Counted from the stretch's first letter, positions 50,930 through 59,837 are shown. The stretch is DNA of 64,000 nt from Azospirillum baldaniorum (GCF_003119195.2 NZ_CP022253.1:80001-144000), one strand, 5' to 3'. Numbers and translations: made by a program. The notes: generated from the sequence alone by a model not told the origin.

Positions 50930-51481
50930 TCAATGCACAGCCAGCGCCGACCGCCGGCGAACCGCCGGGCGGGCGCGCCACAGGGCGAGCAGATGGCCGG
51001 ACAGGGTCATCGCGTCCGACGCCAGCCCGAAGGCCGAACCGGCCAGCGCGTTGTGGCCGGCCCCGACCACCGTCGAGGACAGGAAGAACAGCCGCATCCG
51101 GCCGACCGTGCTCTGCCAGCGCCCGATGGTCCCCAGGATGAAGCCCGCCGCCGACAGCGCGGACATCGGCCCCTGCCACGTCGCCGCCGCGACGGCCAAC
51201 GCCGCGGGCACGGTCAGGGCGAACAGGACGCGCAGCCAGCGCGGCCGCCGTTCCGGATAGGCGGCGGCCATCTGCACGAGGCCGAGCGCGCACATCAGCA
51301 TGCCCGTATGGGCACCCAGAGCGAAGAAGTGGAGGACGAACAGCGCGCCGGCCCCGGCCTGCGCGGTCAGGATCGCCCGCCGGTCCTGAAGCAGCGTGGA
51401 CAGGACGCCCAACGCCAGACCGGCAAGCCCGCTCACCGCGACCAGCGACAGGGACGGCAGGTAGTGCAACAGGAAAACCAT
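50930..51481 (-). CDS. YgjV family inner-membrane protein
   Basis: The 183-residue protein starts MVFLLHYLPSLSLVAVSGLA and has about six hydrophobic segments. The family hallmarks are a GVLSTLLQDRRAILTAQ loop, FVLHFFALGAHTGMLMCALG and the end region SSTVVGAGHNALAGSAFGLA. The function of YgjV (Imp-YgjV) is unknown. ATG at 51479-51481 is chosen because the upstream extension is hydrophilic and basic. It is convergent with the YciF-like gene. Confidence 0.8.
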   Translation of the reverse strand: MVFLLHYLPSLSLVAVSGLAGLALGVLSTLLQDRRAILTAQAGAGALFVLHFFALGAHTGMLMCALGLVQMAAAYPERRPRWLRVLFALTVPAALAVAAATWQGPMSALSAAGFILGTIGRWQSTVGRMRLFFLSSTVVGAGHNALAGSAFGLASDAMTLSGHLLALWRARPAVRRRSALAVH

Positions 51482-51872
51482 GGATAACGCCTTCACCCTT
51501 CGAAAAATGCTGCGCCGCAGCAAAAGGCCGCGGCGAAGGGGGCGGACGCTAGGCGCCGATGGTTAACCGGCTGTGAATCGGGGTGTGATCAAGAGTGGGC
51601 GCCCCGTCCCGCAGCGGCGATTCGCGATAAGGGCAAAAAGCGTTTAATGCCAACGATCTCGCGACCTATGGCCTGACCATGGGCATACCCCTGTGGTCGG
51701 GGGCACCCCATGGGCATTTCACCTTTGCGACGTTTCCCCGGGACGGCCGGGCGGTCATTCTTCGCACCGCAAGATGACACGCCCAACAAAACACACGCTC
51801 TCGACGCCGTGCCTTCCCGAAACGCCGTGCCTGAGACGCCTCTGGAATAAGACGCTCTGGATGAGATGCCCT
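51482..51872. other. 391-bp intergenic region with a phased direct repeat
   Basis: The region separates the minus-strand YgjV-like gene from a small plus-strand gene. CCATGGGCAT is repeated at 51677-51686 and 51708-51717, 31 bp apart (three helical turns), flanking CCCCTG and GGGGGCACC. I see no convincing coding frame or terminator. It may hold two divergent promoters. Confidence 0.45.
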
Positions 51873-52079
51873 ATGACCCAGCTGACGAAACGGGACGCCG
51901 CACGTCTTCCCGCGCCACCCACCTGTTGCCATTGCGGGAAACCTTTGCGGGCCGGGGAACCGCATTGGGCCGGTGATGCCGAGAACCGCCCCTGGCACTA
52001 TGGCTGCGCCGAGCGGGTCGGCCTGACCATGTCATGGACGCGGGTCCGCCATCGCCGTGCGATCGTCGCGGGAGCATGA
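51873..52079 (+). CDS. small putative zinc-binding hypothetical protein (68 aa)
   Basis: Starting at ATG 51873 (51861 is an alternative), the product MTQLTKRDAARLPAPPTCCH continues CGKPLRAGEPHWAGD and then NRPWHYGCAERVGL. The CxxC...H/C arrangement suggests a small zinc ribbon. The C terminus is basic. No strong ribosome-binding site is visible. I do not recognise a family, so support is mainly the cysteine/histidine pattern. Confidence 0.45.
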   Translation: MTQLTKRDAARLPAPPTCCHCGKPLRAGEPHWAGDAENRPWHYGCAERVGLTMSWTRVRHRRAIVAGA

Positions 52080-52140
52080 CCGCGCCGCGCTGTTGACCCT
52101 TGGCCGAAATTCATCGGCAGGGCTTTTGAAAGGGGGAAGC

Positions 52141-52320
52141 ATGAAGGGGACACCACACAGCATCTGGCTGTCCATGGCCAACCGGTCGGCCAGTCAGGCG
52201 ATCGGTTTCTGGAGCGGCGTGTTCAACGCCGCCGCCCGGCGCAACCAGACCGCCCTGTTCAACGCCATGACCAAACCGCCCAAGCCGAAGAGCACGACAC
52301 GGAAAAAGAAAAGCCGCTGA
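52141..52320 (+). CDS. small basic hypothetical protein (59 aa)
   Basis: ATG at 52141 follows the strong site AAAGGGGGAAGC. The product MKGTPHSIWLSMANRSASQA has an amphipathic central stretch (AIGFWSGVFNAAARRNQTALF) and a Lys/Arg-rich tail (PPKPKSTTRKKKSR). The layout, helix then basic tail, recalls phasin-like or granule-associated peptides, but I find no recognisable domain. A bidirectional terminator lies 36 bp downstream. The ribosome-binding site and terminator make a real gene likely. Confidence 0.7.
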   Translation: MKGTPHSIWLSMANRSASQAIGFWSGVFNAAARRNQTALFNAMTKPPKPKSTTRKKKSR

Positions 52321-52355
52321 AGTGGATGCCCGTGTGGCAAGCACCAGAACGCACA

Positions 52356-52377
52356 AAAGCCGCCCAAGGGCGGCTTT
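52356..52377. terminator. bidirectional terminator between the small gene and tRNA-Arg
   Basis: AAAGCCGCCC (52356-52365) pairs with GGGCGGCTTT (52368-52377), a perfect 10-bp stem with AA between the arms. T-rich tails follow in both directions (TCTT on plus, TTGTGC on minus). It ends the small plus-strand gene and the minus-strand tRNA. Confidence 0.9.
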
Positions 52378-52397
52378 CTTGTGCAGACCGGAAGGAA

Positions 52398-52474
52398 TGG
52401 CGCGCCCGAAGAGATTCGAACTCCTGACCCCCAGATTCGTAGTCTGGTGCTCTATCCAGCTGAGCTACGGGCGC
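52398..52474 (-). tRNA. tRNA-Arg(ACG)
   Basis: Read on the minus strand, the 77-nt gene has the acceptor stem GCGCCCG/CGGGCGC, D arm GCTCAGCTGGATAGAGC, anticodon stem-loop CCAGA-CTACGAA-TCTGG (anticodon ACG), T arm GGAGTTCGAATCTC-type and an encoded CCA end (52400-52398). ACG is normally modified to ICG and reads CGU, CGC and CGA arginine codons. The T-loop motif TTCGAATC is present. Confidence 0.97.
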
Positions 52475-52644
52475 ATTCCTGTTTGTCTTCCCAGCGGCGG
52501 CGGTAACCGTCCGTCGTCGAGGCGCGCAACTTACTCAAAAGGATTCCGGGCTGCAAGACCTTTTTTCGCCTTTTCACGCGGTCGATTGCCCGGCGGTGGG
52601 GCTTGCGGTATAAGCGGCGCACGTTTCTTTCGGAGTCCATAGCC

Positions 52645-53145
52645 GTGCCAGAAGCCGTTCCGTTCAACAAGCACTTCCCGGTGTCGTGGGAGGAGCTTCA
52701 CCGCAACGCCAAGGCGTTGGCCTGGCGCCTGATTGACAAGGGTCCCTGGAAGGGCATCATCGCCATCACCCGTGGCGGTCTCGTCCCGGCGGCCATCATC
52801 GCGCGCGAGCTTGAACTGCGCATGATCGACACCGTCTGCGTCTCCAGCTACGACCATCAGAACCAGCGCGAGGCGACGGTCCTGAAGGGCGTGGAAGGCG
52901 CCAACGCCGGGGAAGGCGAAGGCTGGCTGATCATCGACGATCTGGTCGACACCGGCAAAACCGCGGTGATCGTGCGCAAGATGCTGCCCAAGGCGCATTT
53001 TGCCACCGTCTACGCCAAGCCGCTGGGCCGCCCGCTGGTCGACACCTTCATCACCGAAGTGAGCCAGGACACCTGGATCCACTTCCCGTGGGACATCGAG
53101 CTGCAATTCTCCCAGCCGATCGCCAAGCAGCACCGCGGCGCCTGA
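52645..53145 (+). CDS. gpt: xanthine-guanine phosphoribosyltransferase
   Basis: This purine-salvage enzyme makes XMP and GMP from xanthine or guanine and PRPP. The 166-residue product begins with GTG at 52645 (CGGAG site), [20 protein letters not shown]. It has [20 protein letters not shown], the [15 protein letters not shown] segment, the PRPP motif [14 protein letters not shown] and the C-terminal [16 protein letters not shown]. Length and motifs match E. coli Gpt. The upstream tRNA is on the other strand. Confidence 0.95.
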   Translation: MPEAVPFNKHFPVSWEELHRNAKALAWRLIDKGPWKGIIAITRGGLVPAAIIARELELRMIDTVCVSSYDHQNQREATVLKGVEGANAGEGEGWLIIDDLVDTGKTAVIVRKMLPKAHFATVYAKPLGRPLVDTFITEVSQDTWIHFPWDIELQFSQPIAKQHRGA

Positions 53146-53157
53146 CCTGCCTCATTC

Positions 53158-53275
53158 AACCCTCTCCCCCTGGGGAGAGGGTGGCCCGAAGGGCCGGTGA
53201 GGGGGTTGCGCTTGTGCCGGACGTGCCGCCACGCGCATCCCCCTCACCCTAACCCTCTCCCCAGAGGGGAGAGGG
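53158..53275. repeat. palindromic intergenic repeat, class A
   Basis: The element begins AACCCTCTCCCCCTGGGGAG and ends CCCCAGAGGGGAGAGGGG. It contains GGCCCGAAGGGCC and the CACCCTAACCCTCTCC family string. It separates gpt from the convergent dipeptide-transporter operon. Confidence 0.85.
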
Positions 53276-53319
53276 GACACCATGCCACTTGACACAAGCC
53301 CAACCGTCTTGTGTCAACT

Positions 53320-54180
53320 CTACAGCAGTCCCGTCGAGCGGTGGCGCGGGTCGAGCGCGTCGCGCAGCCCGTCGCCCAGCAGGTTCAGCCCCAGCACCGT
53401 CACCGCGATGGCCGCCCCCGGAAAGATCGCCTGGAGGGGGGAGGTGAACAGGAAGGTCTGCGCGTCGCCCAGCATCTTGCCCCAGGACGGCGAGGGCGGC
53501 TGGATGCCCAGGCCGAGATAGCTCAGCGCCGCCTCGTTCAGCACCGCCACGGCGAACAGCACCGTCCCCTGGACGATCACCACCCCGGCGATGTTGGGCA
53601 GCACATGCACCAGCGTCACCGACAGCGGCCCGCGCCCCAGCGCCAGCGCGGCGCGCACGAAGTCCCGCCGCCAGACGGCCAGCGCCGCCCCGCGCGCCAC
53701 CCGCGCGAAGACCGCGGCGTTGAACAGGCCGAGCGCCAGCACGACGTTCACCGCCCCCGCCCCCAGCGCCGCCGTCAGCAGGATCGCCGTCAGCACCGCG
53801 GGAAAGGCGAACAGCAGATCGCCCAGCCGGGCCACCGCCTCGTCCCCCCAGCGCCCCCAGGCGGAAGCGGCCAGCCCCAACGGCACGCCCAGCAGGGCGC
53901 CCAGCGCCACCGCGGCCGCCCCGACGGCCAGCGAGTTGCGCGCGCCGACCAGGATCATCGACAGCACGTCGCGCCCGAAATGGTCGGTGCCCAGCCAGTG
54001 GACCGGCCCCGGCGGGCGCAGCCGGGCGACCACCCGCACCTGCTCCGCCGGGAAGGGCGTCCAGACCAGCGACAGCAGCGCCGCCCCGACCACCAGCGCG
54101 GTGAGCAACCCGCCCAGCAGCAGGCTGGCCGGCAGGCGCCTCAGCCGTCTCATCCCCCCCATTTTCGTGGGCCCCGTCAT
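53320..54180 (-). CDS. dipeptide/oligopeptide ABC transporter permease (DppC-like)
   Basis: This 286-residue inner-membrane permease has about six helices, preceded by a short cytoplasmic tail. The DppC-type segment PVHWLGTDHFGRDVLSMILVGARNSL and the ATPase-coupling EAA loop AALALGRGPLSVTLVHVLPN are intact. VLNEAALSYLGLGIQPPSPSWG is the family signature before the last helices. It overlaps dppB by 4 nt. With the DppB-like gene and the binding protein it forms an importer that lacks a local ATPase. Confidence 0.92.
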   Translation of the reverse strand: MTGPTKMGGMRRLRRLPASLLLGGLLTALVVGAALLSLVWTPFPAEQVRVVARLRPPGPVHWLGTDHFGRDVLSMILVGARNSLAVGAAAVALGALLGVPLGLAASAWGRWGDEAVARLGDLLFAFPAVLTAILLTAALGAGAVNVVLALGLFNAAVFARVARGAALAVWRRDFVRAALALGRGPLSVTLVHVLPNIAGVVIVQGTVLFAVAVLNEAALSYLGLGIQPPSPSWGKMLGDAQTFLFTSPLQAIFPGAAIAVTVLGLNLLGDGLRDALDPRHRSTGLL

Positions 54181-55124
54181 GCCATCACCCGCGGGCGCGG
54201 GTCGATGGCGGCGCAGGCGATGTCAACCAGCGCGTTGACCGCCACCACCGTGACCGCCAGCAGCACGACGACGCTCTGCACCACGATCAGGTCGTGCTGG
54301 CCGATGGCCTGATAGAGCAGCCGGCCCAGCCCCGGCAGGGTGAAGACGTTCTCCACCACCACCGCCCCGGCGACGAGAAAGGAGAATTGCAGGCCGAGGA
54401 TGGTGGCGACGGGGATCAGCGCGTTGGGCAACACATGGCGCCGCAGGACCACGCGGCGCGGCAGGCCCTTGGCGACCGCCGTGCGCACATACTCCTCGCG
54501 CAGCGTGTCGAGCGCCGCCGTGCGGGTGATGCGCGCCAGGATCGCCGCCTCCGGCAGGGCCAGCGCCACGGCGGGCAGCAGCAGCGCCTTCAGCGCCGGC
54601 CCCGCCCCGGCCTCCCACCCCGGGAAGCCACCGGCGGAGAACCAGCCCAGCCGAACGGAAAACAGCAGAATCAACAGGATGGCGAACCAGAAGCCGGGCA
54701 CCGCGATTCCCATCTGCCCGAAGGCCATGACCGCCCAGTCCCCGGCCCGCCCCTGCCGCCCGGCGGCGAACAGGCCGAGCGGGATGGCGATGCCCGCCGA
54801 GAGGACCAGCGCCAGCCCGGCCAGCGGCAGGGTGATGGCCAGCCGGTCGGCGACCAGCCCGGCGACCGGGCGCGCGTAGGTCAGGCTGGTCCCGAAATCG
54901 CCATGCAGCATGCCGCCCACCCAACCGGCGTAGCGGACGGGCCAGGGCCGGTCGAGCCCCATCTGGGCGCGCAGCGCGGCCACCGCCTCCGGCTGCGCGC
55001 TGGTGCCCAGCATGACCAGGGCGGGGTCGCCGGGGATCGCCTCCAGCACGGCGAAGACCACCAGCGTGGCCAGCCACGCCGTCAGCGCCAGGGTGAGCAG
55101 ACGGCGCACCAGGAAGGCGAGCAC
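54177..55124 (-). CDS. dipeptide/oligopeptide ABC transporter permease (DppB-like)
   Basis: At 315 residues it has the family length, six membrane helices, and the usual N terminus LVRRLLTLALTAWLATLVVF. It keeps the periplasmic loop (ALRAQMGLDRPWPVRYAGWV) that the reduced permease at 27364-28071 lacks. The coupling loop YVRTAVAKGLPRRVVLRRHVLPN and VENVFTLPGLGRLLYQAI are canonical. It starts 41 bp after the binding-protein gene and overlaps dppC by 4 nt. Confidence 0.93.
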   Translation of the reverse strand: MLAFLVRRLLTLALTAWLATLVVFAVLEAIPGDPALVMLGTSAQPEAVAALRAQMGLDRPWPVRYAGWVGGMLHGDFGTSLTYARPVAGLVADRLAITLPLAGLALVLSAGIAIPLGLFAAGRQGRAGDWAVMAFGQMGIAVPGFWFAILLILLFSVRLGWFSAGGFPGWEAGAGPALKALLLPAVALALPEAAILARITRTAALDTLREEYVRTAVAKGLPRRVVLRRHVLPNALIPVATILGLQFSFLVAGAVVVENVFTLPGLGRLLYQAIGQHDLIVVQSVVVLLAVTVVAVNALVDIACAAIDPRPRVMA

Positions 55125-55164
55125 CCGGGTCAGCCCCCGCCGGGTCCGGTCCGGCCGCGCCGGG

Positions 55165-56676
55165 TCACTTCCACCGGACGCCCGTCACGTCGTTGGCCTG
55201 GATCGGGCGGTTGACCCACATGCCCTGCACCGCCGACTTCTGCACGGTGGCCGAAGGCAGCATGAAGAGGAAGCCGTTCACCGCGTCCTCGGCCAGGATG
55301 CGCTGCTGCTCGCCGTAGAGGGCGTTGCGCTTGGCAGGGTCCTGGGTGCGGTCCAGCTCCGCCCCCACGGCGTTGAAGCGCTCGCTGCGGTAGTTGAAGT
55401 AGTAGTCGGGGCGCCCGTAGATGTCGATGTCCAGGGGTTCCGTGTGGGCGATCAGGGTCAGGTCGTAATCCTTGCCCTTGAACACCTGCTCCAGCCAGGG
55501 CGCCCATTCCATCGGCTCGATCTTCACGCGGATGCCGACCTCGGCCAGCATGGCGGCGATCAGCTCGCCGGAGCGGCGGGCGTAGATCGGCGGCGGCAGG
55601 CGCAGCGTCGTCTCGAACCCGTCCGGAAGGCCGGCCTCGGCGAGCAGCGCCTTGGCCTTGTCCGGGTCGTAGGGGTAGAGGCCGGTCAGGTCGACGTAGC
55701 CGGCGCGGTGCGGCGGGAAGTGGCTGCCGATGGCCGCCCCGTTGCCGAACAGCACCCCGTCAATCAGCGTCTTGCGGTCGATGGCGTGGGCCATGGCCCG
55801 GCGCACCCGCACATCATCGAAGGGCTTGCGGGCGTTGTTGGTGCCGAGGATCGTCTCCCCCTCCGTCGTGCCGACCATGACGGTGAAGGCCCCGTCGTCG
55901 CGGAACTGGGGCAGCGCCTCGTAGGTGTCGAACTGCGGGAAGCTGTCGATGTCGCCGGCCTTCAGCGCGGCGACCTGGGCCGCCGGGTCGCTGATAAAGC
56001 GGAAGGTCACGCGCTCCAGCGCCGGCTTCGGCCCGTCATAGTCGGGGTTGCGCACCAGAACCACCCGGTCGCCGGCCACCCAGCGCTCGAACTTGAAGGG
56101 GCCGGTGCCGACCGGGGTTTGCTTGTTGGCGCCCGCCGATTCCGGCGCGACGATGGCGGCGTCGCCCGAGGCCATGTGGAAGAGGAACAGCCCGTCCGGC
56201 CGCGACAGGGTGACCACCACGGTCCGCGCGTCCGGCGCCTCGACCCCGGCGATGGCGGCGAAATAGCCTTTCTGCGCGTTGACCGACTCGGCACCGCGCG
56301 CGCGATCCAGCGAGAACGTGACGTCCGCCGAATCGGCGTCGCTGCCGTCGTGGAACTTCGCCCCCTTGCGCAGATGGAAGGTGTAGGTCAGCCCGTCCGC
56401 CGACACCTCCCACTTCTCGGCGAGGCCCGGCACCACCTTGCCTTCGGCGTCGATGCGGGTCAGCGGCTCGTACAGGTTGGCGTAGGTCACCTCGTCGATG
56501 GCCGCGGCCGCACCCGCAGTGGGGTCGAGGTGCGGCGGCTCCAGCCGCATCCCGACCACCAGATCCGTGCGGGGGGCCGTCTGCGCGAGGACCGGACCGG
56601 CGACCAGCGCGCCGGCCAGCCCGAGGACCGCTCCCATGGTGATGGCGAGCGCGGTGCGCCTCTGGCGGTTCGGCAT
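55165..56676 (-). CDS. family 5 ABC transporter substrate-binding protein
   Basis: The 503-residue periplasmic binding protein delivers peptides, glutathione or a related solute to the DppBC-like permeases. A Sec signal (MPNRQRRTALAITMGAVLGL, cut after VLAQT) precedes the SBP_bac_5 motifs PHLDPTAGAAAAIDEVTYAN, GLAEKWEVSADGLTYTFHLR, KGAKFHDGSDADSADVTFSL and TPVGTGPFKFERWV. The ligand cannot be deduced. A creatininase-like amidohydrolase gene lies 88 bp upstream in the same orientation, suggesting the imported compound is hydrolysed. Confidence 0.92.
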   Translation of the reverse strand: MPNRQRRTALAITMGAVLGLAGALVAGPVLAQTAPRTDLVVGMRLEPPHLDPTAGAAAAIDEVTYANLYEPLTRIDAEGKVVPGLAEKWEVSADGLTYTFHLRKGAKFHDGSDADSADVTFSLDRARGAESVNAQKGYFAAIAGVEAPDARTVVVTLSRPDGLFLFHMASGDAAIVAPESAGANKQTPVGTGPFKFERWVAGDRVVLVRNPDYDGPKPALERVTFRFISDPAAQVAALKAGDIDSFPQFDTYEALPQFRDDGAFTVMVGTTEGETILGTNNARKPFDDVRVRRAMAHAIDRKTLIDGVLFGNGAAIGSHFPPHRAGYVDLTGLYPYDPDKAKALLAEAGLPDGFETTLRLPPPIYARRSGELIAAMLAEVGIRVKIEPMEWAPWLEQVFKGKDYDLTLIAHTEPLDIDIYGRPDYYFNYRSERFNAVGAELDRTQDPAKRNALYGEQQRILAEDAVNGFLFMLPSATVQKSAVQGMWVNRPIQANDVTGVRWK

Positions 56677-56764
56677 GACGGCTGTTTCCCCCAATCGTTG
56701 TCTCGGCGCGGGATGATGCGGTGAAGCCCCGCCCGAGTTCAAGACCGCAGGCAGGCTTTTCCGC

Positions 56765-57511
56765 TCACGCCTCCGCCAGGAAGGCGCCGTACTGGCGGGA
56801 AATCGCCTCCACCGCCGTGTCGAACAGCCGCTTGCCGTGCTCCGGCGAGGCGAGGCCGGGGGCGGAGCCGATGCGCCCGTCCGGGTGGCGCCGCCGGAAG
56901 TCGCGGGCGTCGTAGAAGCCGCCGGGCGACGCGGTCTCCGGGTCCATCGCCGCCGTCTTGATCGACTCGGGATAGGCGTACTGGGTCAGCGACACCTCGC
57001 TGGGCGTGGCGTGCGAGCCTTCCTTGCCGCCGAACAGCTCCCGCGACAGGCGGCCGATCTCCTGGTTCTCCCACCAGTTGACCAGGGTGCAGCGCAGCTC
57101 CGGCGCCTGCCGGCCGCGCAGGGCGCGGTTCTCCGCGTAGATCTCGTAGAAGGCGGCGCGGACCGACGCGACGTTGCCGCCATGGCCGTTGACGAAGAAG
57201 AAGCGCTCGAACCCATGCTCGGCCAGCGACATCACATAGTCGCGCAGCAGAGCGATCAGGGTGGAGGGCTTCAGCGTCATCGAGCCGGCGAAGTCCATGT
57301 GGTGCACGGCCATGCCCACCGGGATGGTCGGCCCGACCATGGCCCCGGTGGCGTCGCCGACGCCGCGGGCCACCACCTCGGCGCAGATGGCGTCGGTGCC
57401 GATCAGGCCGTTCGGCCCATGCTGCTCGGTGGAGCCGATGGGCAGGATGATGCCTTTGGAGGTCTTCAGGTAAGCCTCGGCCTCGGCCCAGGTGCTGAGA
57501 AGAAGCTGCAC
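56765..57511 (-). CDS. creatininase family amidohydrolase
   Basis: This 248-residue metal-dependent hydrolase starts at GTG 57509-57511 (VQLLLSTWAEAEAYLK). Zinc ligands of the creatininase fold are visible: Glu29, His31 and Asp40 in STEQHGPNGLIGTD, and His110 in FFVNGHGGN. Family members cleave cyclic amides such as creatinine or act in riboflavin-type pathways. The downstream peptide-binding protein and DppBC-like permeases in the same orientation suggest a shared substrate. The true substrate is not evident. Confidence 0.88.
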   Translation of the reverse strand: MQLLLSTWAEAEAYLKTSKGIILPIGSTEQHGPNGLIGTDAICAEVVARGVGDATGAMVGPTIPVGMAVHHMDFAGSMTLKPSTLIALLRDYVMSLAEHGFERFFFVNGHGGNVASVRAAFYEIYAENRALRGRQAPELRCTLVNWWENQEIGRLSRELFGGKEGSHATPSEVSLTQYAYPESIKTAAMDPETASPGGFYDARDFRRRHPDGRIGSAPGLASPEHGKRLFDTAVEAISRQYGAFLAEA

Positions 57512-57679
57512 GGTCTCTGACCCTTGCTGTGTGTTTTGCTCTGGGAAGAAGTGTAGGGCAGCACCGCCCGCCGCCCAAGGCCGCTTGGCCGCAGAACGGC
57601 CCTGCGCCGCCCGGCGCGCTGGCAATTCCCTTCGCCCGACCATACACTCGCGTGCATTTCCCAAAGCATGGCGTCTGGC

Positions 57680-59212
57680 ATGGTTGCGCGGATCAACACG
57701 GTTGCGTTCCAGGGCATCGAGGTTCTGGACATCGACGTTCAGGTGCAGATGTCCGGCGGCATCGTCGCCTTCACCGTGGTCGGCCTGCCCGACAAGGCGG
57801 TGGGCGAAAGCCGAGAGCGGGTGCGGGCGGCGCTGCACGCGCTCGGTCTCGCCCTGCCGGCCAAGCGGATCACCGTCAACCTCGCCCCGGCGGACGTGCT
57901 GAAGGAGGGCAGCCATTTCGACCTGCCCATCGCGCTGGCCCTGCTGACCGTCATGGGCGTGCTGCCCGACCTGGAGATGAGCCGCTATTGCGCGCTGGGC
58001 GAGTTGGCGCTGGACGGGGCGCTGACTCCGGTGGCCGGGGTGCTGCCGGCGGCGATCAACGCGCTGGCCCACGACCGCGGGCTGATCTGCCCGGAGGCCT
58101 GCGGCGGGGAGGCCGCCTGGGCGGGCGAGGGGCTGGACGTGCTGGCACCCGCGACGCTGCTCGCGCTCATCAACCATTTCCGCGGCCAGCAGGTGCTGAC
58201 CCGCCCCCGTCCGCGCATCCAGGAGAGCGCCGGGGCGCCGCTCGACCTGCGCGACGTCAAGGGCAACGAGACGGCCAAACGTGCGCTGGAGGTTGCCGCC
58301 GCCGGATCGCACAATCTGCTGATGATCGGGCCGCCCGGCTCCGGCAAGTCGATGCTGGCCGCAAGGCTGCCGGGCCTGCTGCCGCCGCTCGACCCGGCGG
58401 AAGCGCTGGAGGTGTCGATGATCCACAGCGTCGCCGGGCTGCTGGAGGGCGGCAAACTGCTGCGCCAGCGCCCCTATCGGTCGCCGCACCAGTCGGCCAG
58501 TCTGCCCGCCCTGGTCGGCGGCGGGTCGCGCGCCAAGCCGGGGGAAATCTCGCTCGCCCACAAGGGCGTGCTGTTCCTGGACGAATTGCCTGAATTCCCG
58601 CGCGGCACGCTGGAGGCTCTGCGCCAGCCGCTGGAGACCGGCAAGGCCGTGGTCAGCCGCGTGAACCACCATGTGACCTACCCGGCGCGGGTGCAGTTGA
58701 TCGCCGCCATGAACCCCTGCCGTTGCGGCCATCTCGATGACCCGTCGCTGGCCTGCGCCCGCGCGCCGAAATGCGCGGCCGACTATCAGTCGAAGATCAG
58801 CGGGCCGCTGTTCGACCGCATCGACCTGCACATCGACGTGCCCGCCGTCAGCCCCGCCGACCTCAGCCTGCCGCCACCCGCCGAGGGCAGCGCCGACGTG
58901 GCCGCCCGCGTGGCGGTGGCCCGCGCCGTCCAGGCGGAGCGCTACGCCGGTTTCGGCCCCTTTCCCGAGGGCCGGGCGGTGCGCACCAACGCCGAGGCGG
59001 ATGGCGAACTGCTGGAGAAGGCCGCCGCCCCCGACCAGCCGGGCCGAGCCCTGCTGACCGAAGCGGCGGAGCGGCTGAAGCTCTCGGCCCGCGGCTATCA
59101 CCGGGTCATGCGCGTCGCCCGCACGCTGGCCGACTTGGATGGCGGGGGCGGCGTGCGCCGCCCGCACATCGCGGAGGCGCTCGGCTACCGCCGCATCGCC
59201 CCCGGACGATAA
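57680..59212 (+). CDS. comM: ComM/YifB family Mg-chelatase-like AAA+ ATPase
   Basis: The 510-residue protein begins MVARINTVAFQGIEVLDIDV, the usual YifB start (an ATG four codons upstream is possible). An N-terminal Lon-protease-like domain (about 20-170) is followed by the Mg-chelatase AAA+ core: Walker A GPPGSGKSML, Walker B GVLFLDELPEFP, sensor NPCRCGH, and a C-terminal helical domain with LKLSARGYHRVMRVARTLAD. ComM is a helicase that promotes branch migration during natural transformation in gammaproteobacteria. It diverges from the creatininase gene. Confidence 0.95.
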   Translation: MVARINTVAFQGIEVLDIDVQVQMSGGIVAFTVVGLPDKAVGESRERVRAALHALGLALPAKRITVNLAPADVLKEGSHFDLPIALALLTVMGVLPDLEMSRYCALGELALDGALTPVAGVLPAAINALAHDRGLICPEACGGEAAWAGEGLDVLAPATLLALINHFRGQQVLTRPRPRIQESAGAPLDLRDVKGNETAKRALEVAAAGSHNLLMIGPPGSGKSMLAARLPGLLPPLDPAEALEVSMIHSVAGLLEGGKLLRQRPYRSPHQSASLPALVGGGSRAKPGEISLAHKGVLFLDELPEFPRGTLEALRQPLETGKAVVSRVNHHVTYPARVQLIAAMNPCRCGHLDDPSLACARAPKCAADYQSKISGPLFDRIDLHIDVPAVSPADLSLPPPAEGSADVAARVAVARAVQAERYAGFGPFPEGRAVRTNAEADGELLEKAAAPDQPGRALLTEAAERLKLSARGYHRVMRVARTLADLDGGGGVRRPHIAEALGYRRIAPGR

Positions 59213-59216
59213 GCTT

Positions 59217-59837
59217 TTACTCCGCCGCCACGGCGTTGCCGTGGTTGGAATGATGGTTCCGGTCGTGCAGGCAGCGGCGCAGGCGGACGGCGGTGATGAT
59301 GGCCAGCGCGCCATAGGCGATCAGATAGCTGCCCACACCCAGCGCCACGGCCAGCAAGCCCAGCGACGGCAGGACCCACATGCCGAAACCGAACAGCACC
59401 GACAGGGCGCCGGCCACGCCCCAGGCCCATTTGCCATGGGTGCGGTGCATGCGCCACGCCGTCATGATCTTGGCGAATCCGGTGATGACCGACCAGGCGG
59501 CGATCACGAAGATCAGCGCGAACAGGCTCGCCTCCGGCCACAGCAGGGCCACGGCGCCCGCCACCAGACTGACCACGCCGTCGAGAATGAAGGGCAGGCT
59601 GCGCTCCTGCGCCTGGGCGGCGCGGACGCCGCCGACGATGGCGAACAGCCCGTCCATCAGCAGGTAGGCCGCGAGCAGAACCGCCAGAGTGGCGACCGTC
59701 GCCCCTGGCAGAAGGAAAGCCAGCAGGCCGAGCATCACCGCCCCGGCACCGCGCAACGCCAGCGCCCACCAGTTGCGCGCCAGCAGATCGTTCATGCCCT
59801 GGACCCGCCGGGCTTCGTAGATCGCCTCCGTAGCCAT
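59217..59837 (-). CDS. HdeD family (DUF308) membrane protein
   Basis: The 206-residue product has six predicted helices arranged as DUF308 repeats (WWALALRGAGAVMLGLLAFL, GVVSLVAGAVALLWPEASLF, GALSVLFGFGMWVLPSLGLL), and a histidine-rich tail (HDRNHHSNHGN). HdeD protects E. coli at high cell density in acid, but many homologues have no tested role. It converges with comM, with only 4 bp between the stops. No EcfG-type promoter is visible upstream. Confidence 0.88.
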   Translation of the reverse strand: MATEAIYEARRVQGMNDLLARNWWALALRGAGAVMLGLLAFLLPGATVATLAVLLAAYLLMDGLFAIVGGVRAAQAQERSLPFILDGVVSLVAGAVALLWPEASLFALIFVIAAWSVITGFAKIMTAWRMHRTHGKWAWGVAGALSVLFGFGMWVLPSLGLLAVALGVGSYLIAYGALAIITAVRLRRCLHDRNHHSNHGNAVAAE

